This document shows, in pieces, positions 5,694 to 11,051 of a DNA stretch of 11,051 bases. The DNA comes from Chitinophaga pinensis. GTDB taxonomy: Bacteria > Bacteroidota > Bacteroidia > Chitinophagales > Chitinophagaceae. The notes beneath the pieces are model-generated. The model did no database searches. It was not told the origin of the DNA and saw only the letters and a program-made list of their open reading frames with translations. The stretch lies in the NCBI GenBank assembly GCA_945872805.1, contig CAMCBE010000030.1:1-11051 (forward strand), read 5' to 3'. A program made the translations under genes and the position numbers. Within the stretch, counting starts at the first letter, position 1. Every line of letters starts with the position of its first letter.

Positions 5694-5715
5694 TCCTTTC
5701 ATCAATAAACAGAAT

Positions 5716-5748
5716 AAAAATTAGATGTGTTAGAAATATCTAATTATT
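5716..5748. terminator. AT-rich hairpin between VOC and transporter genes
   Basis: AATTAGAT (5719-5726) and ATCTAATT (5738-5745) form an 8-bp perfect stem with an 11-base loop. The stem extends by two more A-T pairs past one mismatch and is followed by TTTT (5747-5750). It begins 25 bases after the VOC stop, so a weak terminator is likely. It also lies only about 40 bases before the transporter ATG, so an operator role is possible. Confidence 0.4.
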
Positions 5749-5784
5749 TTCACCTGAATTATTTTAAACCCTCGAATACGTTTT

Positions 5785-7065
5785 ATGACAACTGACAAAA
5801 CGACCAAGAATTCAACCCGCAGAGTACTAATTGCTAGTCTTGCTGGAACTACCATCGAATTCTTCGATTTTTATATCTATGCCACTGCTGCTGTATTGGT
5901 ATTCCCCAAACTATTCTTTCCAAGCTCAAATCCAACAACTGCAACATTAGAGTCTTTGGCAACATTTGCTCTAGCCTTCATTGCCAGGCCATTTGGTGCT
6001 GCACTGTTTGGCCATTTTGGGGATAGGATTGGTCGGAAAGCCACATTAGTAGCCGCATTGCTAACGATGGGTTGCTCCACATTTGCCATTGGTTTGTTAC
6101 CGGGTTATGATTCAATTGGCATTTGGGCGCCGTTGCTATTAGCGTTGCTTCGATTTGGACAAGGACTTGGTTTAGGTGGCGAATGGGGTGGAGCAGTATT
6201 GTTGGCAACAGAAAATGCACCTGAAAAAAAGAAAGCATGGTTTGGTATGTTCCCTCAACTTGGGGCACCACTTGGGTTCATTTTTTCGACCGGTATATTT
6301 TTAGTTCTTGGGAAAGTCCTGACAGACGATCAGTTTCATTCATTCGGCTGGAGAATACCGTTCATCGCAAGTGCCATACTTGTTGGTGTAGGCTTGTATG
6401 TTAGACTAAAGCTGATTGAAACACCCGCTTTTTTGAATGTATTAGAAAAGAACGAACTGGTTGAGATCCCTTTTATCCATGTTTTCAAGAAACATTCAAG
6501 GGTATTAATTTTAGGTACATTTTCATGTGTGACAATCTTTCTTTTTTACTACTTGATGACCGTTTTCTCATTAAGTTGGGGAACATCAGCATTGAAATAT
6601 ACGAGAGAAGGATATCTATTAACACAGGTAAGTTCAATGCTCTTTTTTACAGGCGGTATTTTGATATCTGCTGCACTTGCTGGTAAATACGAAAGAGTAA
6701 CTGTTTGGATTTATGCAAACATTGGAATCATACTATTCGGTTTCTTGTTCAAATACCTTTTTATTACTGAAAGTTGGGATTCAATTATCGTATTCCATTA
6801 TATAGGCTTACTGCTTGTTGGATTAACTTATGGAATAATCGGCACGGCGTTAGCTGAATTGTTTCCTGCTCCAGTAAGGTATACAGGCGCTTCGTTATCA
6901 TTCACCTTAGCAGGTATCTTAGGAGGTTCACTTACACCTTTTATTGCTACCATGCTGGCAAAGAACTATGGCGTAGACTATGTAGGCTATTTACTTTCTG
7001 GAACAGCAATCATAACATTAATTGCACTTTTTCTAGCTAAATCGGATATGAAAGAAGTAAAGTAA
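5785..7065 (+). CDS. MFS transporter, metabolite:H+ symporter (MHS) family, 426 aa
   Basis: A 12-helix inner-membrane secondary transporter of the ShiA/ProP/KgtP-like MHS branch, normally taking up organic acids or zwitterions with protons. The N-terminus RRVLIASLAGTTIEFFDFYI (12-31) is the typical MHS TM1, with the acidic pair E25/D28. GHFGDRIGRK (76-85) is the MFS motif A loop between TM2 and TM3. RFGQGLGLGGEWGGA (123-137) in TM4 is diagnostic of the MHS family, and APEKKKAWFGMFPQLGAPLG follows in TM5. The C-terminal half carries six further hydrophobic segments and ends in a short charged tail. Length is normal. No strong promoter or ribosome-binding site is visible. It converges with an FMN-dependent hydroxyacid dehydrogenase 102 bases away, which would fit uptake of a 2-hydroxycarboxylate, but this is only positional. 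The substrate is unknown. Confidence 0.88.
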   Translation: MTTDKTTKNSTRRVLIASLAGTTIEFFDFYIYATAAVLVFPKLFFPSSNPTTATLESLATFALAFIARPFGAALFGHFGDRIGRKATLVAALLTMGCSTFAIGLLPGYDSIGIWAPLLLALLRFGQGLGLGGEWGGAVLLATENAPEKKKAWFGMFPQLGAPLGFIFSTGIFLVLGKVLTDDQFHSFGWRIPFIASAILVGVGLYVRLKLIETPAFLNVLEKNELVEIPFIHVFKKHSRVLILGTFSCVTIFLFYYLMTVFSLSWGTSALKYTREGYLLTQVSSMLFFTGGILISAALAGKYERVTVWIYANIGIILFGFLFKYLFITESWDSIIVFHYIGLLLVGLTYGIIGTALAELFPAPVRYTGASLSFTLAGILGGSLTPFIATMLAKNYGVDYVGYLLSGTAIITLIALFLAKSDMKEVK

Positions 7066-7106
7066 ATACTTCAAATACCGAAATTTATTCGAGACAAGTC
7101 TAACAG

Positions 7107-7162
7107 CACTTATTAAAAAGTGAACAGCATAGGCATGTATCAATTCAATTGATGGGCTATGC
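7107..7162. terminator. Hairpin cluster in the convergent intergenic space
   Basis: Between the converging transporter and dehydrogenase genes are two inverted repeats. One is CACTT (7107-7111) with AAGTG (7118-7122). The other is GCATAG (7127-7132) with CTATGC (7157-7162), enclosing the near-palindrome ATCAATT-C-AATTGAT (7139-7153). The dehydrogenase transcript would continue from the larger hairpin into CACTTTTTA, a U-rich end. A bidirectional terminator region is the natural reading. Confidence 0.5.
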
Positions 7163-7167
7163 CGTAT

Positions 7168-8370
7168 TTATCCTCTTAGTAAACTTCTATTGAGTTCTTT
7201 CAAATTTCTACAACCACTTAGTGCCATGCCTAGATCAAGTTCATCTCGAAGCATCGACAATGCTTTCTCAACACCTTGCTGACCACCAGCTGCCAAGCCC
7301 CACAACACAGGTCTTCCAACCAAAACAGCTTTAGCGCCTTGAGCAAGGGCTTTCATTACATCAGTCCCCCTTCGTATTCCACCATCCATAAGAACAGTTG
7401 CTTGATTACCTACTGCATCTACAATAGAAGGTAGCACGTCAATTGTTGCAGGGGCACTATCCATTTGTCTTCCCCCATGATTAGAAACCAGTATACCTTT
7501 TACACCATGAGCTAATGCTATTTTAGCATCATCAACTCTACACACCCCTTTTATGACGATAGGTAACTTACTGATACTAGCTAACCAATCAAGATCTTTC
7601 CATTGTAATGTAGCATCAAGCATCCATGCAAATGATTGCCCAAGTCCTGCACCAGTTTGACCTTTAGCAATTCCATCTTGTTGATATTTCACCAAATTAA
7701 TAGCAGAAAGTCCAGGAGGAAGATGAAATCCGTTTCTTACATCTCGCTCTCTTCGGCCCCAAAGAGGCGTATCAACTGTAACTACAAGTGCCTTGGCCCC
7801 TGCAGCTTCTGCTCTAGCTACTAAATCACGCGTATATTCTCTATTCTTATTTATGTATAGTTGAAACCAAAATGTTTTATTCGTTGCTTCGGCTACTTCT
7901 TCTATAGTTGTTGTAGAAAGGCTACTTAATGTCATGATCGTTTTTGCCTTTAACGCTGCTCGCCCTGTTGCCAACTCGCCATCGGGGTGTGCCAGTTTAT
8001 GAAATGCAGTAGGAGCAACTAGAATTGGGAAGTCGACATGCTGCCCAAAAATAGTGGTAGAAAGATCACGCTTTTCTACATCCACTAAAATCTTATAATG
8101 AATTTTCAATTTTTCATAGGCTTCTCTATTTGCCTTCAACGTAGTTTCATCCCATGCACCACTTCGATAATAATCATATGCCATTTGAGGTAAACGCTCC
8201 TTTGCAAGTTGTTCTAACTCAAAAATATTCAAGGCATCTAAGGAAAGATCAGGTTCTCCAAGACCAATAGTAGATTGAACATGAGCCTGAACTTTGTTAC
8301 TTACTATTGTCCCTGCAGTTAGGCCACCTGCAGCCATGAATGTTCTTTTCAAAAAATCACTACGTTGCAT
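7168..8370 (-). CDS. FMN-dependent alpha-hydroxy-acid dehydrogenase/oxidase (L-lactate dehydrogenase-like) with Tat-like N-terminus, 400 aa
   Basis: Oxidises an L-2-hydroxyacid such as lactate or glycolate to the 2-oxoacid using FMN in a TIM barrel. Landmarks are MAYDYYRSGAWDE (63-75) and APTAFHKLAHPDGE (119-132). FQLY (169-172) and VTVDTPLWGRRERDVRNGF (197-215) follow. Then come K274 in VIKGV, SNHGGRQ (296-302, with H298 as catalytic base and R301 for carboxylate binding), and DGGIRRGTDV (329-338) with VGRP (351-354) for FMN phosphate. All key residues are present. Before the barrel, residues 1-30 read RSDFLKRTFMAAGGLTAG and end at a VQAHV region. This resembles a Tat signal in which the twin arginine is Lys-Arg. 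Export of the cofactor-loaded enzyme is therefore possible but uncertain. A TATCTTTT element lies at 8403-8396 upstream of the ATG. The precise substrate is not predictable. Confidence 0.88.
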   Translation of the reverse strand: MQRSDFLKRTFMAAGGLTAGTIVSNKVQAHVQSTIGLGEPDLSLDALNIFELEQLAKERLPQMAYDYYRSGAWDETTLKANREAYEKLKIHYKILVDVEKRDLSTTIFGQHVDFPILVAPTAFHKLAHPDGELATGRAALKAKTIMTLSSLSTTTIEEVAEATNKTFWFQLYINKNREYTRDLVARAEAAGAKALVVTVDTPLWGRRERDVRNGFHLPPGLSAINLVKYQQDGIAKGQTGAGLGQSFAWMLDATLQWKDLDWLASISKLPIVIKGVCRVDDAKIALAHGVKGILVSNHGGRQMDSAPATIDVLPSIVDAVGNQATVLMDGGIRRGTDVMKALAQGAKAVLVGRPVLWGLAAGGQQGVEKALSMLRDELDLGMALSGCRNLKELNRSLLRG

Positions 8371-8395
8371 AAAGTTAGTTTGTACTTGTAAAGTA

Positions 8396-8403
8396 AAAAG
8401 ATA
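8396..8403 (-). promoter_or_regulatory. Possible -7 element (TATCTTTT) for the hydroxyacid dehydrogenase
   Basis: On the minus strand TATCTTTT ends 26 bases before the ATG at 8370, and a TTTG (8422-8419) sits 15 bases further upstream. The spacing is shorter than the usual 19-21 bases, so the match is weak. Confidence 0.28.
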
Positions 8404-8629
8404 TTAGCTCAGACTTATCAAAAGTTATCCCCCGTCTCGTTGGGTAAGGCGTTCAACATAATAGTAAACTTAATCAAATCAAGATTACACTTACCGAAGT
8501 ATTTGATTCAACGGCATTAAAAACGAAATATGATTGTCGAATAGACTTTCCTCATTACTCTTTTCTGCTATTCAATAAAATGCCGTTTAAAATAATTGGC
8601 TAGGACTGTAAAAACCCTATCCCTCTATC

Positions 8630-8637
8630 TATATTTC
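8630..8637 (+). promoter_or_regulatory. -7 element (TATATTTC) in front of a broken gene start
   Basis: TATATTTC is followed by five bases and then ATG 8643. The distance is nearly the same as at the VOC and YdeI-CDGSH genes, which suggests the promoter of a gene that has since been destroyed. Confidence 0.42.
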
Positions 8638-8642
8638 GCTTC

Positions 8643-8792
8643 ATGTATAAACTGACCTCAGAAAATAAGTTCATTGATGTTTCCGACTAGGGAAGGCCTA
8701 TTGCCAATTTTATAGCCAAGAAATTGAAATCGACTCAAGTTAGCTATTGGCCCTATATTTACTTTTATAAGCTTCATCTCCATTTTAATTAA
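8643..8792 (+). pseudogene. Relic N-terminus, possibly of a CDP-alcohol phosphatidyltransferase
   Basis: ATG 8643 opens MYKLTSENKFIDVSD, then TAG (8688-8690), then in the same frame GRPIANFIAKKLKSTQVS, followed by about 15 residues without family resemblance and TAA (8790-8792). The peptide reads like a real protein start with one nonsense codon where a Tyr (TAC/TAT) would fit (SDYGRP). The order F-I-x-x-SDYGRP-x-A-x-x-I-A-x-x-L-K-x-T recalls the beginning of CDP-alcohol phosphatidyltransferases, which continue into V-T-P-x-x-x-T. That continuation and the membrane domain with its DG-x2-AR motif are missing. A well-placed -7 element precedes the ATG. That it is a gene relic is fairly likely; the family is tentative. 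Confidence 0.4.
8754..8761 (+). promoter_or_regulatory. -7 element (TATATTTA) for the acyltransferase-hydrolase unit
   Basis: TATATTTA ends 48 bases before ATG 8810, allowing a leader of roughly 40 bases. It lies inside the end of the relic reading frame, so it may have become the working promoter after the upstream gene decayed. No -33 box at proper spacing was seen. Confidence 0.42.
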
Positions 8793-8809
8793 TTTTAAAA
8801 TTTGAAAAG

Positions 8810-9892
8810 ATGCAAAAAAGACTAACGGCGCTAGATGCCTTCAGGGGATTTACTGTTGCGGCTATGATCATGGTTAATTTTCCGGGTAATGACGAATTTG
8901 TTTTCCATACACTTCGTCATTCCAAATGGAATGCGCTTAGCTTTACTGATCACGTTGCTCCCTTTTTTCTTTTTATCATAGGTATATCAATTCATTTTGC
9001 CTATTCCAATAAAACATCTAACGAAAAACCCAGTCTCTATAAAAAAATAATTTGGAGGGCACTCAAGATATTTCTGATCGGCATGTTTTTAAACCTGATG
9101 CCCACATTTAATTTTTCAGACATTCGGTGGACAGGAACACTTCACAGAATAGCAGTTGTCTTTCTGATATGCTCAATCATCTCCCTTCATACAAGCTGGA
9201 AGCAGCAATTAGTAATTGTCATAACACTAATACTCGCCTATTGGTACATCATGATGGGTATACCCTATCCCAATGAAGGAAAGGTGATGCTAGAGCCAGG
9301 AAAAAATATTGCGGCCTATATTGACTCACTTTATCTGCCAGGAAAAATGTGGCAAGTAACATGGGACCCAGAAGGTATTTTAAGTATCATGCCAACCTGC
9401 TGTACAACATTATTGGGAATGATTATGGGAAGAATTATTCGATCTGAACTATCTGTTAACCTTAAATTGAATTATTTCATGCTCATTGGAGTTGGCATGG
9501 CCATACTTGGTTATTTTCTCGGACTATCATTCCCTGTGAATGAAAATATATGGTCAAGCAGTTTTGTATTGGTAACAGGCGGTTTTGCTTGCCTAGTATT
9601 CGCATCGATGTATTTTATATTTGATGTGCTTCCTTATAGTAAGTACTCAAAAATTGGAGTGATTTTCGGAGTTAACGCAATCAGCGCCTATGTATTGGGC
9701 GATGTATTGGCGTTGATTTTTTATAGCTTTAACATAGGAGGAAATACGCTCAACATGCATTTCTTCAATTACTTTACTTCATTGGGCATGATTCCTGAAT
9801 TAACTTCATGGATATATGCATTGTTATTTGTTAGCATTGTATCCATACCTTGTTGGATGCTCTATAAAAAAGTGATTATCGTAAAAGTGTAA
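8810..9892 (+). CDS. HGSNAT-like membrane acyltransferase (DUF5009 / heparan-alpha-glucosaminide N-acetyltransferase-like), 360 aa
   Basis: A polytopic inner-membrane protein with about ten hydrophobic segments. It opens with RLTALDAFRGFTVAAMIMVN (4-23), then RHSKWNALSFTDHVAPFFLFIIG (36-58). These follow the family pattern LDxFRGxTxxxMxxVN, then H-x-x-W-x-G-x-x-x-x-D-x-x-x-P-FFLFIxG. H37 aligns with the histidine that is acetylated during catalysis in human HGSNAT. Further family signatures are GTLHRIAV (109-116), DPEGILSIMPTCCTTLLG (186-203) and NENIWSSSFVL in the second half. The human enzyme passes acetyl from cytosolic acetyl-CoA across the membrane to glucosamine ends. Bacterial homologues (NagX-like) are thought to act on aminosugars or surface sugars. 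Here the substrate is unknown. Length matches bacterial homologues. A hydrolase gene follows after 23 bases and is probably co-transcribed. Confidence 0.88.
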   Translation: MQKRLTALDAFRGFTVAAMIMVNFPGNDEFVFHTLRHSKWNALSFTDHVAPFFLFIIGISIHFAYSNKTSNEKPSLYKKIIWRALKIFLIGMFLNLMPTFNFSDIRWTGTLHRIAVVFLICSIISLHTSWKQQLVIVITLILAYWYIMMGIPYPNEGKVMLEPGKNIAAYIDSLYLPGKMWQVTWDPEGILSIMPTCCTTLLGMIMGRIIRSELSVNLKLNYFMLIGVGMAILGYFLGLSFPVNENIWSSSFVLVTGGFACLVFASMYFIFDVLPYSKYSKIGVIFGVNAISAYVLGDVLALIFYSFNIGGNTLNMHFFNYFTSLGMIPELTSWIYALLFVSIVSIPCWMLYKKVIIVKV

Positions 9893-9915
9893 TTCATAAA
9901 AAATTAAATAGTACC

Positions 9916-11051
9916 ATGAAATCATTTATTTCTCGCATACTGCTATCTATAATTGGTTTAGTCTTTTTTCAATTGTGTGACATTAATCATGCAATAGCTC
10001 AAAGTAAAAATTCAACATTTATAAATGGAGACGCACTACCAGATGCCCCAGAGTTATCTCCTAGAGGGAACTATGCTGTTGGTGTACAAACAGTTGAGGT
10101 AATTAATAAAAATCAAATTGATGTATTGCATTCTGTAGCAGGAGTTGATCCATTGTACGACAGGCATTTAACATTAGAAATCTGGTACCCTGCTCAAATC
10201 AAAGAAGGGAAAAAACAAGTAGTAGCCTATCATGAAAGGCTGGGTCTTTATAATGATACGACTAGGCCATTCATTCCATATTCATTTTTAGGAAGAGCCA
10301 TTCGCAATGCCAAACCAAATCAATCCATTGGCAAGTCGCCATTAATTATTGTATCACATGGATATCCTGGTTCAAGACTTCTATTAACGTACCTCACTGA
10401 AAATCTCGCATCAAAAGGATATGTAGTGGTAGCCATTGGGCATACAGAATCTACCTATAGCGATAGAGCCGGCTTTCATAGCACACTACTTAACCGAGCC
10501 AAAGACATCCTATTTGTATTAAATCAAGTGGCAACATGGAGTGAATCTGGAAGCAAACATCTCTTATCCGGAATTGTAGACGCAAACAATACTGGCATCA
10601 TCGGATACTCAATGGGAGGCTATGGTGTATTGAATGCTGCTGGTGCAGGTTATAGCAAAAAACTAGACACCCTATTTGCGCAACTTTCGGGAGGAAGTCA
10701 TGCCATAAAATCACGCATTACGAATGATCCCGAATTTAATGCATCACATGATGCTAGAATAAAAGCTGTCGTAGCCTTTGCTCCATGGGGAATGCAACGT
10801 GGTATTTGGGATGCCGAAGGATTAAAAGGCTTGAAAGTCCCTACGTTCTTCATTGCAGGAAATTTAGATGATGTATCGGGATACGAAGATGGTATCAAAG
10901 CCATTTATCGTGGAGCAACCAATTCAAATCGATACCTATTAACATACATGAATGCGCGGCATAACGTCGCACCAAATCCTCCTCCAACGGCTACGTTAAT
11001 GCCCGGTGTTAATTTCAATGAATATGGACATTATGCTGAACCTTCATGGAA
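9916..11051 (+). CDS. Secreted alpha/beta hydrolase (dienelactone-hydrolase/PAF-acetylhydrolase-like), 3' end outside window
   Basis: 378 codons are visible, open to the window edge. Residues 1-28 are a Sec signal peptide (MKSFISRILLSIIGLVFF, then a short polar stretch and AIA|Q), so the enzyme is exported. The alpha/beta-hydrolase landmarks are the oxyanion HGYPGS (148-153) and the nucleophile elbow GYSMGG (S232). An acidic residue lies in AGNLDD (D318 or D319), and H349 in ARHN completes a Ser-Asp-His triad. TLEIWYPAQ near residues 84-92 is typical of the PAF-acetylhydrolase/dienelactone-hydrolase group, which acts on ester bonds of small molecules or lipids. The ATG follows the acyltransferase stop by 23 bases, suggesting one transcript. 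This pairing of a membrane acyltransferase with an exported esterase could reflect adding and removing acyl groups on surface material, but that is inference. The substrate is unknown. Confidence 0.85.
   Translation, partial: MKSFISRILLSIIGLVFFQLCDINHAIAQSKNSTFINGDALPDAPELSPRGNYAVGVQTVEVINKNQIDVLHSVAGVDPLYDRHLTLEIWYPAQIKEGKKQVVAYHERLGLYNDTTRPFIPYSFLGRAIRNAKPNQSIGKSPLIIVSHGYPGSRLLLTYLTENLASKGYVVVAIGHTESTYSDRAGFHSTLLNRAKDILFVLNQVATWSESGSKHLLSGIVDANNTGIIGYSMGGYGVLNAAGAGYSKKLDTLFAQLSGGSHAIKSRITNDPEFNASHDARIKAVVAFAPWGMQRGIWDAEGLKGLKVPTFFIAGNLDDVSGYEDGIKAIYRGATNSNRYLLTYMNARHNVAPNPPPTATLMPGVNFNEYGHYAEPSW

Larger units (their letters stand above)
8371..8642. other. Intergenic stretch without a recognisable gene
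   Basis: Between the hydroxyacid dehydrogenase start and the broken gene at 8643 I find only short open frames with no family resemblance on either strand. The visible content is the two promoter elements listed separately. A 9-bp inverted repeat (AACGGCATT at 8510-8518, AATGCCGTT at 8579-8587) is spaced too widely to be a clear hairpin. Confidence 0.5.

Noticed and set aside
8510..8587. 9-bp inverted repeat AACGGCATT/AATGCCGTT as a regulatory or mobile-element end
   Set aside because: The arms are 60 bases apart, there is no target duplication or transposase, and one such repeat in about 440 bp of sequence is close to chance expectation.
9916..9990. Lipoprotein signal in the alpha/beta hydrolase (Cys at residue 21)
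   Set aside because: The residues before the cysteine (F-F-Q-L) do not fit a lipobox, while AIA before Q29 is a good signal peptidase I site.
1..11051. Phage, transposon, CRISPR, toxin-antitoxin or defence system
   Set aside because: No transposase, integrase, direct-repeat array, nuclease or small toxin-antitoxin pair was recognisable on either strand.

Overview
The window looks like a chromosomal stretch of a Bacteroidota bacterium. It is AT-rich, lacks Shine-Dalgarno sequences at most starts, and has repeated TAnnTTTG-like -7 elements (TACCTTTG, TATATTTA, TACCTTGC) just upstream of genes. Protein relatives I recognise by motif (YdeI family, M20D peptidase with Sec signal, HGSNAT-like acyltransferase, PaiA-like acetyltransferase) fit that phylum. 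I cannot fix the genus; Chitinophagaceae or a neighbouring family is a guess. I see no phage, transposase, CRISPR, rRNA or tRNA.

Layout. Positions 1-194 hold the C-terminal end of a flavin amine oxidase (+). A two-gene glycosyltransferase unit follows at 354-1774 (+). Positions 1782-1918 (-) carry a decayed N-terminal piece of a dihydrofolate-reductase/RibD-C-like gene. Next comes a minus-strand block: secreted M20D amidohydrolase (1939-3258), PaiA-like GNAT acetyltransferase (3371-3895), YdeI/DUF1801 protein with a C-terminal CDGSH iron-sulfur motif (3929-4564) and a METTL-type methyltransferase (4613-5239). A divergent bleomycin-resistance-like VOC protein (5346-5693, +) and an MHS-family MFS transporter (5785-7065, +) follow. 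A convergent FMN-dependent 2-hydroxyacid (lactate-type) dehydrogenase with a Tat-like N-terminus lies at 7168-8370 (-). The 439-bp gap after it holds a broken gene start with a well-placed promoter element (8630-8792). The window ends with a membrane HGSNAT-like acyltransferase (8810-9892, +) and a secreted alpha/beta hydrolase (9916 onward, +) that runs off the edge.

Most neighbours look like independent housekeeping or accessory genes rather than one pathway. Plausible functional pairs are the two glycosyltransferases (2-bp gap), the YdeI-CDGSH/GNAT unit (33-bp gap) and the acyltransferase/hydrolase unit (23-bp gap). The transporter and hydroxyacid dehydrogenase are convergent, so a link through a shared carboxylate substrate is only suggestive. 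I found no convincing new multi-gene system. The items most worth a second look are the YdeI-CDGSH fusion with a palindrome inside its promoter, the two gene relics, and a recurring promoter-to-start spacing that implies leaderless transcripts.
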